Positions 1 through 13,062 of a stretch of DNA of 27,324 bases are shown in pieces. The translations under genes and the position numbers were made by a program. The DNA is from Phoronis australis (lineage: Eukaryota > Phoronida > Phoronidae), in the NCBI GenBank assembly GCA_002633005.1, contig NMRA01000471.1, positions 246,386 to 273,709 on the forward strand. The letters are read 5' to 3'. The notes under the pieces were generated by a model. That model was not told the DNA's origin. It was given only the letters and a program-made list of their open reading frames with translations, and made no database searches. How positions within the stretch are numbered: the first letter of the stretch is position 1; each line of letters begins with the position of its first letter.

Positions 1-849
1 TCATCTCCTTCTAAAGTTGATTGATTAATTGCTTCATTTGGACAGTTTTAATGAGTCTGGCCTTGGTCAGTTTGTACTGGTGGAGTTTGTGGTGTTTATT
101 TAGAATATTTGTGCATTATTTGTGGTGAAATCTAGCAGGAACCTTTACATACTTGTTGTGTGGCGGTGCCGCCAACTTTATTTTCATTGTCTTAGGTTAT
201 GGTAAGTTTTCTCTAATTTAACACACAATATAGGTTAAAAGCAAAATTTTAGTTTATCAAATTTTTCCTCAGACCTAAAGATAAGGCTTTGGTTTATCAT
301 TATAGTATGGGTTGTACTGTGTCATAAAACAACAGTTGGTAATGTTCCCATTATTTGCAACAAGATAATCAGGCTTTGAAAATGGGAAATGCCAATTTTG
401 GTTATAATGTTTGTCCAAGATAATTCCATAATTTCCGTGATTCACACCAATAGGATATCTGTGTTGGGTTTGTAATGGATTCCACAGGTGCAGAAAATTT
501 AGGCAAAAATGATCAAACCAGAAAAGAGAGATAACATTAAGTTTTGTTTAAAGTTAACTTTAGTTGTAAGATATCAGCTCTGTCACCAATCTTTTCACGT
601 CACATGCGTGGAATGTGTTTGAGGTTATGAGACTGCTGAAACTTCCTTTTTACACTGGTGGGAAATGCCATAATATTTGACTATGTACAACATGGTAGTG
701 TTGTAATGTACCAATAGTCCAAATTGGAAAAATCCAAATGACTTATTTTACTAAGCTGAATTGACCAACACAGTTAGAGTAGTATCATGAAAATGATCAC
801 ATTCTTGGCTTGAAGCAAGATGACTGAGCAAGATGGCGATCGGAGAGAG
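1..849. other. Intron or 5' non-coding sequence
   Basis: No exon recognised. A short ATG-initiated reading frame near 820 (beginning MTEQDGDRRELG) has no donor site and does not match the expected FAM135 N-terminus. The surrounding 'caagatggcg' resembles a YY1-type motif, but one match is weak evidence for a promoter. Confidence 0.5.
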
Positions 850-1093
850 CTGGGATTTGCTTCAAGAAACCAGCTTGAGTCATTTTTGACTTAAGTCTAA
901 ATTTTGTCTCAACTTTCAAACTTCCACATCCAGTATTTGTTAGTCAGAATTAAGACAAAACTTTTGCCAAAAACTTAAGTCAAACTTAAGATCATTTTTG
1001 TGAAACGGACCTGAGACAATCTTAAGTTTTGTTTTAAAATTGACTACAGCTTATCATCTTAGCTTAGTTGATTTTCTTGGAATGGGTCCTTGG
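850..1093. mobile_element. Non-autonomous inverted-repeat element (MITE-like), copy 1
   Basis: This is a divergent copy of the sequence at 25390-25624. Both share blocks such as 'aaacttccaca', 'aacttaagtcaaa', 'cttagct' and a terminal 'ttttcttg(g/a)aatgg'. Both begin near 'ctggg' and end in 'c(c/t)tgg', and the ends are rough inverted repeats of each other. No coding capacity. The family assignment is unknown, and the ends are approximate in this older-looking copy. Confidence 0.6.
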
Positions 1094-3453
1094 TCTCTAC
1101 AGTTGTCAGTAGTCTGCAGTTCAATAAAATGCAGAGAGTTTTGCATTTGTTAGCAAGTTCATGTTCAACACTAAGCTGCTGCGTAACTGGTACCAACCCC
1201 ATTACACAGGGGAGTCCTCAGTGGTCCTGGCGTGGTGAAGTTTTTACTGGCACACGATTTACTCCAGGCATGGCATCAAATATTTCGTGATGAGTTATTT
1301 TTGTATGACTGCAAAAAGTCCTGGTGGATGTTGGAATATAAAGTGAAAATGTTTGGACGTTCCCTAGTGAGCAAGCAAGGCTGTGATTTTGTACACTGAA
1401 ACTGCAATGCAGGATGCATTGTGGGAGTTATGAGTCAGACGCAGTTTTCTACAGCCTAAGTGGATTAGTCATTTGATTGTTTTTGCTGAATAGATCTGTC
1501 TGTAGTAAACAGATTTTTAATTCATATTATGTGTTTTAAAAAAGCTGCTAGTCTGGACTGGAATGTATTGGAAACCAGCTTCAGGCATCATTGTTTAGAT
1601 TTACTTTATTTGCCTGTAAAAATAGAATGTCCTGTTTGTGTGTTGAGGTTATTCAAACAGTTCCAAAAAGTGTTCAGTTGCCGAACCATTCTATTGATAT
1701 CTACCGTTAATAACCCGGTAGTTGTCTAGGGTAGCAGATATGAAGCAATCAACACCATGTGTGTATTAGCTTAGCTTGTGCTTATACAAAGCAAATTTTA
1801 TGAAGTTAGGGGTCTGCATCTTTTGCAGGTTGATTTGAGTTGAGCCTCAGACTGTTTACATCAATTGGTGTCAGTTACTTTTCATGTAGGAGTGTCTGAT
1901 AAGGCTCTGTTGGTTATAGCTACCTTAGGCAAATTGTTGGTTTTGAGACCTGCCTTGCTAGATTGGTGTTTCCATGGTAATGACTATCATCCTGAAAAGT
2001 GGCACTGGGCATTAAGCCTTATTAGTGACGATCCTGGAAGCTCTTTGGTCGGCAATTGTTTTTAACGTATATTGTGCACTACATGCGCCTCAATTTAGAT
2101 GGTGCTCCACCATGCTGTTTACATCTTTCACATTTATCAGGCAATGTTCAGGTTTTTCAGAGGATTACTCAAAATTCTGCACTCTTTTATTTGCAAGTGG
2201 TGGCATATTAAATACAAATTTCGTATAGATTTTTTACCAAAAGGACCACACACATTAATTATATAAATTGTTGTAAATAAAGTGAAAATTCTAGCTTTTT
2301 CTAGAAATATGTACTACAGAAATTGATATCTGGAAAGTAGGAATTCACAGTTGTTGACTCACTCGAGGCTAGAGATACCTTAACCATGTGAGTGCAGTTT
2401 CTATCAGGAAATAATTTTCTCTAACCGAGATGTTTGTTTAACTCTTGAAAGACTGCATGCGAGTTTATGAGTTCAGTAGAGACAGCTTGATGCCTGATTC
2501 AATATAAGAATGTGGTCTACTGATTGACTGCTTTTGTAAAAAATATTTTCCACAGGTGAATAATTTGAAACCCTGACATATGCAATATTTGGGCAATTAG
2601 ACACAGTAACTATTTAAAATCACACCAAAATAATGAATTTTCACTTAAATCAATATTGAAAAGCTATACACAAATATTTGGTTGACAAAATGTGAATCCA
2701 TGTGAATTGAGTTTGTGATATATAATTTGTATCTATGTTCAATTTCCTTGAATGCAAAGTGCTGATTTGGCAGAAATGCTGAAGTTTGGTCTATTCAAGG
2801 TTAGGAGAGCTTGAAATGTATCCAAAACCTCCATTTGACAGGATACCTGAGATGACTAAATTACCCGCATGAGTTGACCGTACCTTTCTTTTGACCATTC
2901 CATAGGGAATTTCCCCTCAGTAGGTGTCCGTTGTAATGACCAACGTCAAAAATTGATGTAAATTATTAATTGTCATAGCAACAGTGTGCAACTGTAAAAC
3001 AACTGCATTATTGGTACATTGATGCAAAAGCTAGAAACCCTGATCTCTCGTAACACCATTATAGGTGCCCATTAGCTTTCTTACTAATTCTTTTCCAGCA
3101 AGTGATGTTAGTTATCTCTAGTCCTCACAATTAAACTCTAAATGGTTTACTCTATTGGAGACCTGTGTGGCATATTGCCACATTGAGTGATCACTGCCAT
3201 CAGAGTGGATTGACTTGTTGCAATTGCAGGAGAGTTGTACTACTCGGTTCAATTGGTCTGTTTTAAGAGTAGTTTTGGTGTCTGTTTAAAGGACAATTCC
3301 ACCCGATTTAATTAGTCTTTTTTACCATCATAATCAATCCATATCCACATCGCCTCTTATACGGTTGACCTCACCTTGCCGAGAGGTGTCACGTTAACCT
3401 GTGAGGAAGGTGAGAAACGACGCAGCGACGTCAGTGGTTCATCTGCAGAGTAA
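1094..3453. other. Intron or upstream sequence without recognised gene
   Basis: AT-rich sequence with only short chance reading frames. Nothing resembling the missing first FAM135 exon was found. At 3287-3310 a 'taaaggacaattccaccc' block looks like the edge of a DNA transposon that would carry the THAP relic downstream, but I could not find a matching inverted copy. Confidence 0.5.
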
Positions 3454-3760
3454 ATGCCGCTATATTGCAGTGCATCGTTCTTGCTTGTCCGAACTATAAA
3501 GCTGCGAAGAAAGTGGGTTTATCGTTTTTTCGACTTGAGAGCCCAGAATGCTTAGGAAGTGGTTCGCGGCAGTGAAGAATGAAAAAAACGTTAATAGCAA
3601 GTATGAGGTCGTCAAACATCTCCGTGTCTGTGGCCGGCATTTCGTTGACAGTGATTTCTCTGACGAATTCCGGCGTACCAAAGAAGTATCCATACGTTCC
3701 ATTGCCTCTGCATGTTCACGGTGCCTCTCTAGTATTTCTTGATCACTGTATTCCGGTTCG
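3454..3760 (+). pseudogene. THAP-type zinc-finger relic, frameshifted
   Basis: Read across three frames, this stretch shows the layout of a THAP (C2CH) DNA-binding domain. A CIVLACPN segment (Cys codons at 3471 and 3486) comes first, then GLSFFRLESPE in the same frame. From about 3548 the next frame reads LRKWFAAVKNEK, followed by VCGRHFVDSDF with Cys at 3629 and His at 3638. Spacing between the Cys pair and the C-x2-H is about 47 codons, as expected for THAP. A start-like MPLYC at 3454 lies in yet another frame. At least one and probably two frameshifts break it. THAP domains are common in P-element, ISL2EU and Harbinger-type transposons, so this is probably a dead transposon fragment in the intron. 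A decayed host THAP gene is the alternative. Confidence 0.6.
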
Positions 3761-5407
3761 AACGGATTGCCTGTGAAACCTAACGATCCAACGTGTGAAG
3801 TCTTCCGTCGGATGAGTTCTCGATTGTCGCCGGGCGAGTTGCCATGTAGACGTGTACTTCTCTGCGTTCTGTTTCAAAATGAATTATTCTCACCCTAACC
3901 AATGCTTATATAAAACTGAAACAAAGTGTGTCTGATTAGATACAATTTGTAGTGCCTTTGGAGTATTCGTGAGTGCAAATGTTTTGAGAAGCCAGCAATG
4001 GATAAACCACTGCGTTACCGGCTTTTGATGCCGCAACAAAGGTAATTGACAGGGCACCAAGGCTGTGTGAGCGCATGCTAATTCAGTGTTTGCTGACAGA
4101 AAGCTGTTGTGAAACAATAACTTGATTTTATATGCTATGGTCACATATATATTAGGGTAATCTTTATTTAGATGTACAAATACATTATTCAAATCATTGC
4201 TACTGTACAACCTTTGCGACCCTGACGTCCGGTTCTGTCAGGGGAACCTGAATTTGCGACCCCCGACAAGTAAATAGATTTTCAGTTTCGTGGCGAATTC
4301 ACATAAATAATTACATGCTCATATTTCTTTGGCTCACTATTATTGTCTTTTCGTGACTGGAGGTTTAGTTTCCATCTTAAGCTGGTTTGTCCAGTCCCGG
4401 CGGCCGCGACGGGTCTGATCTGGTTCCGAGTCACTGGTGGGAAGTAACAAGCCGCAAGCGTTTTGTGTGTTTAGAACTGAAAAAATCGTAAGTCTAAAAG
4501 TGTAACACACAGCTATGTTCCCCCGTCTGTATTTCATGGAAGAATGATTCGAATTTATCACCAATTAGATCCATACTCCCGCGATCTGTAAATTGGTCTA
4601 CAAAACTCTCATGCAGGCTGTGGTACGTTCAAATACCTATAAATTCGTAACAGTGAAATAAAACAACACATTTGTTCAAGAACTCCATGTAGTTGTAAGG
4701 GGTTTACATCAAATTTTGATGATTTATTGGTGTAAAACGATAAATTCAAGCGATACGGTTTTTTACACCAGTGAGGTTGTTGTGAGCGGCTGAACAGACT
4801 GCTTTCGAACCGACTACGTCATTGGTTAATTTCAACACCTCCGTCTGCTGTTAGGTGTCGGGTAAAACAACTGAACTTGCTGTTATTGAGTGGAACTACT
4901 CGATCTAAATTGATACAAAATATGTTGTTTTTTGGGTAGCATTCTTCTTTAAATTCAGAAGCTATGCTTTCCCACTGACAGAAACACCTTAAAACAGTGG
5001 AGTTGCTGTATTCAGGGGAAAATGACATGAGATGGTGCTGGTGTTTGAGAGTGGGACTAAGTTTGATATGTATAGTGGCCATCAACCTTTTTAAAAATTT
5101 GTTTTACCCTTGTTCCAATCTACAAAGCATTTCAAGTCAAAGTGCTTCTTTAAATCTGTATTTGACAAGTAGCGTCCCTGTATCATCCTGTTCCCAAGTG
5201 TCGTCTCATTCTTTTTTTGTATTATTGATTTTGACGTGAAGTCTTATAATTACTTTCGTGATTTCTGAGATTGTTAATAATGTTAATTGTTCCCATGCTC
5301 GCCCTCAGAGCTTGTTAATCTCTTGTAAAGGAGACAGTGCGTTCAAGTTTGATATGTTTATTTTTGTCTTTGATGATATTAGTAATGGCCAACTCTCTGT
5401 GTTACAG
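3761..5407. other. Intron, possible remainder of the THAP-bearing element
   Basis: Locally more GC-rich and CpG-containing stretches (for example 4395-4450) differ from the surrounding AT-rich intron and may belong to the same degraded element as the THAP relic. No transposase motif was recognised. A polypyrimidine stretch near 5342-5390 precedes the acceptor AG at 5406-5407. Confidence 0.4.
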
Positions 5408-5487
5408 GTTCTACCAGATACGGACATCACTGAAGTATCCAGCAAAACTTCCCATCAAGCATGAAGTCAGCTTACCACGCAACTCTG
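5408..5487 (+). CDS. FAM135A: FAM135 exon 2 (N-terminal region)
   Basis: The 80-bp exon reads (G)FYQIRTSLKYPAKLPIKH and continues to PRNS(G). This is the conserved FYQIR segment that, as I recall, follows the NVDLFQRG end of exon 1 in vertebrate FAM135A. The acceptor is 'gttacag' at 5401-5407. The first base completes a split codon from the missing upstream exon, and the exon ends in phase 1 before 'gtgagt'. It lies in the N-terminal FAM135 region, whose molecular role is not established to my knowledge. Confidence 0.9.
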
Positions 5488-6629
5488 GTGAGTTTGGGCT
5501 TTATTTGTCTCAGGTGGCTCATTAGAAACATTCTAATTAATTAGATAGTAATGATTACTAAGCGTTATGTAGGTGATGTGAACTGTGTTGGTATGAATTG
5601 AAAAGGATCTTTAAAGTGATTACATTAAGGAAGTTTAGTTTGTCACTAGCTCGTAAAGCTCGTTTTTTGCGTGCTGCCATCTGAAGGACATTAAAGACAC
5701 ATCATACCAGCTGATCAAGTAATCGCCGATTCGTTCTCTCCATGTTTGAGCATCATCAATACGTCAAAAAATTCACACACAATAATGCACATTCATATGT
5801 CTAAATGTAATAAGTTCAATGTAGACAAAATGGTGAAATCACTTCTTGGTGAGTGGATACAATGTATTCAGTCAGTTGTCTCCCTTTGTGGAGGTATGGT
5901 GTGGGTTGGTTCTGTTAGCTACAAAACATTAGTTTGTACTTACAACAAACAATTACATAACAACATTAACAGGGAATTCATTTCAACAATTCATGAATGC
6001 TATCCTCCCATAATTCAACATCTCAACCTCACTGACCAATCACGTCAGCGGCCATCGTGCTATTACAGGCTAGTAAGCTCTCGAGTATACTCCATACTGG
6101 ACTGTGACTCGCGCGATTGTGCAAGGTTTTTGAATCTTCTTTTTCACAACAGTCTAGGTCTAAAGAACTTTTTCCAGACTTCAATGTATTGAACGCAAGA
6201 TTCTAATGCAGCATTTACATGGATGAAAAGATGCTAACTGAGACGGTGCAAATTGTCACAGCATAGTTTTGTGTAAACTCAATTTGATGCTGCAGATATC
6301 AGTGCTGCGGTCTCAACCTGTCACTTGTTTTTAGGTTGTTCCATTTTTATCACGTAATCTTGCTCAATATCAACTACAAGTCTAAACACTAAGTGTTGTT
6401 CATTTGTGTTCATGCAATTGTAGCCATTAGGAAATCCATGTAACAGTATCCACAATTTGACTTTAGAACACTTGCGCTGTGCCACTGTTTTTAAGTGGGT
6501 CGATGACCTGGATTATCTTGCACCGTGTCAATTGATGCTATATGTGACTTTACATCTTAACACAGTATTAGTCAGGACTTCCGAACTGAAAGCCTTTTTT
6601 AGTCTGTCATCTCCACTGCTCTGTTTCAG
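5488..6629. other. Intron 2
   Basis: Begins gtgagt and ends with a pyrimidine-rich tract and cag at 6627-6629. A 148-codon open stretch (5746-6192) starts only at TTG, shows no recognisable domain and is best read as chance. No repeat was recognised. Confidence 0.7.
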
Positions 6630-6769
6630 ACTGTGACCTTGTGTTCCCAGCATGCATTGCCAACGGTGTAGCCATCAGCAAGACCTTCCAGATACTGTAC
6701 AGGAATGAAGACATCACAATCAACGACATGATACTATTCAAAGTCAGTATGCTGGTGGATAGTCAGAAG
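6630..6769 (+). CDS. FAM135A: FAM135 exon 3
   Basis: The exon codes DCDLVFPACIANGVAISK, then TFQILYRNEDITIND, then MILFKVSMLVDSQK. The TFQILY-NE--NDM--FKV block is a strong match to the corresponding vertebrate FAM135 segment as I remember it. The two leading bases complete Asp from the previous exon, and it ends in phase 0 before 'gtaact'. It is part of the conserved N-terminal FAM135 region. Confidence 0.93.
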
Positions 6770-6824
6770 GTAACTACAGTCTGTACAACCATCAAGTCAA
6801 AATACTCATGACGGGTGAAATTGA

Positions 6825-8188
6825 ACACCAGGGCCCGGTCTCCAATCTCCGTACTCAGACTCGAATCATGCTCAAACTCACACTTCATACTCAACTCGAG
6901 TACAGACTCAGCTTTGGTGTATTCAATGTCATACTCGAAAAAAGTGTACTCGAAATTTCGAGCACGTACTCAGTTTTCGAGTGTACTTGAACTGAAGTGT
7001 ATCTCATCTATATTTCGAGTACGATTTTGAGTAAAAATTCGGAGTCTATGCTCAAATTTCAAGTTTGGTATGGCAGTGTGCTTGAAATCGTATTCGAAAA
7101 TAAATACGAGCCAGAGAACAAAATATCGAAAGGGAACCAAGAAACACAGCAAATCTAAAAAAATAAGTCCTCTTACCGTATCTCAGCACTTCAATTTCAG
7201 TTCAGAGATAATAGTTTTCACCTTAAATCTTCTTATTCTTCACCTTATTAACCCGCCGTATCACTGTATGTTATGGCCGCCATTCTACCTCTACAATTCC
7301 TGGCAACAGGCGCATTGTAATCCCTTGTCGGCGAGTCATAACAAGCGTCGAAAGCAGTTGTGGGAAAAGTCGTGTGAGAAGTTTGTGCTGCCCTTATTTC
7401 GGTATGTGTGCCTACGTTTTGTAGGGTTTCCAAAAGACGAGGAGGGGAGGGAAGTTAAAAAAAGTTCGCTTCCCTGTCAGGTACATTTCTCATCATAACT
7501 TAGTCATCTATAATTCCTCAATCCCCAAATGGAATTCCAGATTTTGTTTGCCGATTTCTAAGTAGACGTCTCGTCCCGTTCACTGCCACTGGTGAACTCT
7601 GAATGCCTGCACAAGTATTGTTTTTTAACTCACGTGCCAAATGTCAACTCACTTGATACATCCCGGTAAAATACAAAGATACAGTATCAAAGTTTGACAT
7701 CAGCGTAGGCCTACACAGCAATGGGTTTTATGTCAAGACTAAATTAGCAACAGAGATGTGATGTGATAAGCTGTTACATATTTCTTAAGACATTTTCGGG
7801 ACTGGGTGAGGAACTCAAGAAGTATCAAAGAAATGGCATAAGAATATTTATTGAAACTAAAAAATGAATAACAGTTACAGAACACTCAGAATTTCACATT
7901 ATAGACATACTGTTGTAGTTGTAGCGACAGCAGACGATAATGTAGGCCTAGTTCTTGGAGTAGTCTATTCCAATAGGGAGAGATGAATCACCGCGGCTTT
8001 GCGTGATTTTGCATTTCACATCATAAAGAGTTCCATAGCAACTCGAGTATGAGTGTCAGATTTGAGTACGTTTGGAGTCTACTCGAAATAGGACATTAGT
8101 ACGACTCCAGTGTGCACGATTTTGAGTATGAAATCTAGAGTATGAGTATACTGTCTGAGTACGGAGATTGTAGACCGGACCCAGGTGT
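6825..8188. mobile_element. Inverted-repeat DNA element (1.36 kb), non-autonomous
   Basis: The left end at 6825 (acaccagggcccggtctcc...) is matched in reverse complement at 8188 (acacctgggtccggtctac...). After a few substitutions the arms share 'caatctccgtactcagac'. Inside both arms, imperfect gagta(c/t)-type motifs recur (6880-7100 and 8040-8160). The interior holds a 142-codon reading frame (7070-7498, + strand) with basic stretches and a GFPKDEEGRE segment that faintly recalls a THAP domain, not enough to name it. No transposase was recognised and no target-site duplication is convincing. It lies wholly within the intron between exons 3 and 4. Confidence 0.65.
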
Positions 8189-8598
8189 CAGTACAGTGTA
8201 ATGAGACAGTAGCCACATCCTGAACTACCACAGTGCCATCTATAATGTTGTTATATTTACCCACAATGCCGCGTACCAGTAGGGTACTCCTGTCACACAT
8301 GTTTACATGCTAATTGTCATTTTACAGCTAAAATATGTTGCCACTCGTCATTTAAATGTTAGTAAAATTTTACTCTTGCGCAGTGAGTATCAGTGTTGAT
8401 AACAAGAACTTGGCAAACTGTTTTTACATTCTGCCTCAGCTCAGAAATGTTTATTGGCTTAACTTTTCAAAAACTAAGGCAAATCACACATGCGTTTTGC
8501 TACAGTTGAATTTGGGAAGTGATTTTTGATATCCGAGCACTTGTAGTATTAGTCCATCTTGTGCGTTCCCTGGATGTTTGAAAATATTTTTTTTTCAG
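8189..8598. other. End of intron 3
   Basis: AT-rich sequence with no reading frame of note. It ends in a long T tract (about 8585-8595) and cag, a strong polypyrimidine tract and acceptor for exon 4. Confidence 0.7.
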
Positions 8599-8666
8599 AT
8601 TGAAGAATGCATAGAAAAAGCAGATCTGCAGCTTTGCGTTGAACTTTTCTTTGATGAAGACTATGT
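8599..8666 (+). CDS. FAM135A: FAM135 exon 4
   Basis: The 68-bp exon reads IEECIEKADLQLCVELFF followed by DEDY and a split Val. It matches the family pattern of an I-E-----LHF acidic segment after the FKV block. It starts in phase 0 after tttttcag and leaves two bases before 'gtgagt' at 8667. An overlapping GTGTGA at 8665 would break the phase and is not chosen. Confidence 0.85.
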
Positions 8667-9719
<1,053 letters not shown>

Positions 9720-10118
9720 TGAGTCATTCCCCAAGCTGCAACTGCTGCAGTTATTGTCTTAGATTTAATCATCCACTTAACTCTAAGTTAGTCATTATGG
9801 TTTTTAAATTTCTTTCTCACTCTCTTCCTAAGGTACAAATTATAAACCAGATTTATGGGCCCACACGCCAGGCCTCAGCATTTTTACCATGCATTTTGAG
9901 CCACGCTCAAATTTAACTGCCACTCTCAAATTTTTTATGATTGTCATACCAATTATTTATACGAATGGTCTCAACTCGTAACTCGTTGACTAACCAAAGT
10001 CATATTTCTTAACATCGTGTTTGTCGCAATCTGATTATTCCTATTTTCATCAAAATTATTACCTAACCATTGAACAACACAGAACATTCAGTAATATTCT
10101 TCCATGTGTCGTTCTCAC

Positions 10119-10176
10119 CTGCTTCAACTTTAATCCTGGTGAGAACACTGCTTCAACTTTAATCCTGGTGAGAACA
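10119..10176. repeat. 29-bp tandem duplication
   Basis: Two copies of a 29-bp unit beginning ctgcttcaactttaatcc start at 10119 and 10148. A third begins at 10177 but diverges after six bases. Each contains ctggtgagaa, a donor-like string, but no exon is attached. Confidence 0.9.
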
Positions 10177-11901
10177 CTGCTTAATACTCTGATGGAAAAC
10201 GTTACCCAACTTCAATTGGATCATTGAAAGATTTAAAAAAGAAAGAAAGTCTTATGTTGACCTGGGTTTGCCAGTCTTTTCAAAATGAACTGCTTCACAT
10301 CAATGGCAAGTGAACTCTAAAATTTGCATTAAAAAAATATTGAGGTTTATGAGTTTGTTTCATAACCTTCGTGAGAAGACCTTAGATAGGGCAGAAATTT
10401 GATATGGCTGCTGAACTGTTTGCAACAACCTGCTACGACTATTTTTGGATTGGTGGTATTAGATTGCACGCATTTTCTCAGAAATGAGATATCCCTGCCT
10501 TGGAGTTGATAATTATCCTAAGTCGGAATATTTAAGGATCATTCATAGATTTCTGAACCAAATGATAGCCTGATTGTCATTGTCAATGTGTGTGAGTGAG
10601 TCTGCATGAAGATACCATGTATGTAGCTGTGCCCATGTGTTACAGTTGTCTGGTCATTCAGTTGAAGCAGGCTACTTTATGTGAAACATCATGAGCTGTA
10701 CTGACCTTAAGTCGTACATCCGTGTTGTTTGTGGTCGACGTGTTCATCTTTGTCTGAGTGTGGGAATTTATTAATTTTGTCCTCAATCTGTATTCATTTT
10801 AATTTTAGCCAACGTTTTCTGAATAGGTGGGTTGAACTTGACATGTTGTTTTGATGGCTCCAACACCTACTTCCACTACTGAACGGGCAGCCTCAAAATC
10901 TTGTGTGATTGTTGTCTGTTTTCTAAGAAAAAGTTCAGATTGATCAAATTCTGAGTAAAGCAATGTAAAATAGCACCATAGCAACACGAATCAATCTTTC
11001 ATTTTGCCCGTCAGATCACTGACACCAAACTGTCATGCTGCACTACCCAGCTTGATAAATTAATGATTTATTGTGTTCTAAGTAGTTTATCGTTGCCATG
11101 GATTTCACTTCTTTCCAAACCAAATGATATCACACATTTTCTTCATGCTGTCCATGGGGCATTTCACAAATTATCCCAGAATTAATCACCATGGTTTCAA
11201 GTCCTAATTTCCATGCGTTAGTCGTGATGGTCCCTACTCTCAGTTGGATGGAAGTGTGGTATGGCAGCGCCCTCTAACAGCTATGAATGTTGGTTGGCTC
11301 TCCGCTGTTGCTGTGGCGCATGTCTTTAGTGGGCTAAAATGCTTCATTCTTTATAGATAGCTCCATAGTTGTACAATCCCTCTTCTGGGTTTGGATTGAA
11401 ATGCATTGCAAGATTTCACAAGTTTTTCAACATAATTATGAGTGTATATGTTGTTAATTAATTCAACTCTATAATTTAAAATTTACAATGCTTTAGAGCA
11501 TTCTTGAAATTTTGTGCATCATTCATATTCTGGCTCTTTGTCATGACTTGAATATATGTTTTGTTTTTGATAGCTTAAAAAATTTTGTTTGCTTTGGTCA
11601 CACGAAACTTTAAAGTTATCCTGAGGTAAGCATGTATAGAAGGATTTGTTTTTATGTGTGGCATGGTCAGAGTCACATGAATGGACACAATAAATATTCT
11701 TGTTATAACCTGTAAACATGGTCACACTGAATCAATGCTAATTATAATCGGTAAAACAATTATGGTGACTTGTGGAATATTTGTTTGTAGCATTTTGCTT
11801 TTATTCCCAACATTTCTTGACAGCTGTAGCACCAAGTCGTTGTGGTGCAGCGATTACGAGGCTATGTTCAGTAGAATGTATTTTTGTGTGTTCTCATCTG
11901 T

Positions 11902-11953
11902 CTAAGCACATCTTGATGTGGTACACCTGTGTACCACATCAAGATGTGCTTAG
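11902..11953. repeat. Perfect 52-bp palindrome (25-bp arms, 2-nt centre)
   Basis: The left arm starts ctaagcacatcttgatg and ends gtacac. After the central 'ct' the right arm is its exact reverse complement, ending in catcaagatgtgcttag. There are no mismatches in 25 bp. It lies in the largest intron and no gene is attached. RNA from either strand would fold into a tight hairpin, though shorter than usual miRNA precursors. Confidence 0.97.
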
Positions 11954-13062
11954 TTTGTAAACAAATATAAACACTCAAATAAAATGCATTGCTTTTTGTT
12001 GTTAGCCTGGCTTAATGATTTAAATTTTGCAATTTTAGTAAAAAGATTTACTTCCTTATTTCATTTCGCATGTTAACTTGTGAAGCAAACAATTTTAACT
12101 GACTGTACTTAATGAAATGTGTAACTTTATTACAAATTAAGCAGACTGTTGTGTGCTGGGTCGACGCACATTCAATGTAGAGTGACTGTATAATGTCTTG
12201 GAATCCAGTAACTAGCTACACTCCTCATCTCCCCCTATTGTGGCGCCCTCTTCTGGTGTTGCGCTTCTGTTACCAATGCACTGAGACTGTAGTACCAAGT
12301 TTATGTTTTGCGTGTTCATTATAGTTGGTTAGAAAGTTTGTATTATTTAACCTCTTTCCTAGCATATCGTTAAGTTCCGTGTATGGAGTTTACGTTCAGC
12401 ATGCTGTTCAATTTACTGTAGATGTATCTCGATACGAGGACAAAACTGGTGGACTTGAACATGCACTGTTGCTGGAGTTTTAGTAAAGTTGAGTTGTGTG
12501 TTATTTATTTATTTTCTGTTGTGTTGATTTATTTTGAATTGTGTGCATAATTCACAGCTGTTCTCCTCAATCAGTAACGTGTTACCTTGATTTTTGTTGT
12601 TTTTGTACATCCGTACACGGAGATGGCACATTACCATTGGTTTTCTCTATGTCATGTGATCATTAACTGAGGTCACTATGTTGTTTGTTTGCAGACTTCA
12701 GAAATATGATAATGACTGACGAAGACCAATATTTACGATATGAAAGAGTCTGTGCTTACTACATTGTTGTTGACCAAAAACAAAACTGATGATAGAAATC
12801 ATTGGTAGAAAATGTTCATTTAAAGAACAAGTAAAGAAAAACACCATTTTTACACCAAAACAATACTGCGGTAAACTGTGATAATAACCGCACAAACTCA
12901 GTATTACCATGACAACAATAACTACAGTAGATGTCGATGCAAGACTCTATCTGCTTGATTTCTTGACTACTGATAATCTGTGTCAATAATATAAATATTG
13001 CATTTTTATTGATATTGATACACATTATCTTAATCAAACTATAGTGTTGGTGATACTGAGTC

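Noticed and set aside
820-895. Short frame beginning MTEQDGDRRELG as the missing first exon
   Set aside because: It lacks the expected NVDLFQRG-type end and a donor in the right phase, and runs into the inverted-repeat element.
5746-6192. 148-codon open frame in intron 2
   Set aside because: It starts only at TTG, has no recognisable motif and no splice context, and lies between two well-supported exons.
7070-7498. 142-codon frame inside the 1.36-kb element as a THAP protein
   Set aside because: Only a GFPKDEEGRE stretch is reminiscent. The required Cys/His pattern is not present in order.
12238-12265. gcgccctcttctggtg as a CTCF-type site
   Set aside because: A single short match is not evidence, and similar strings are common at edges of small mobile elements.
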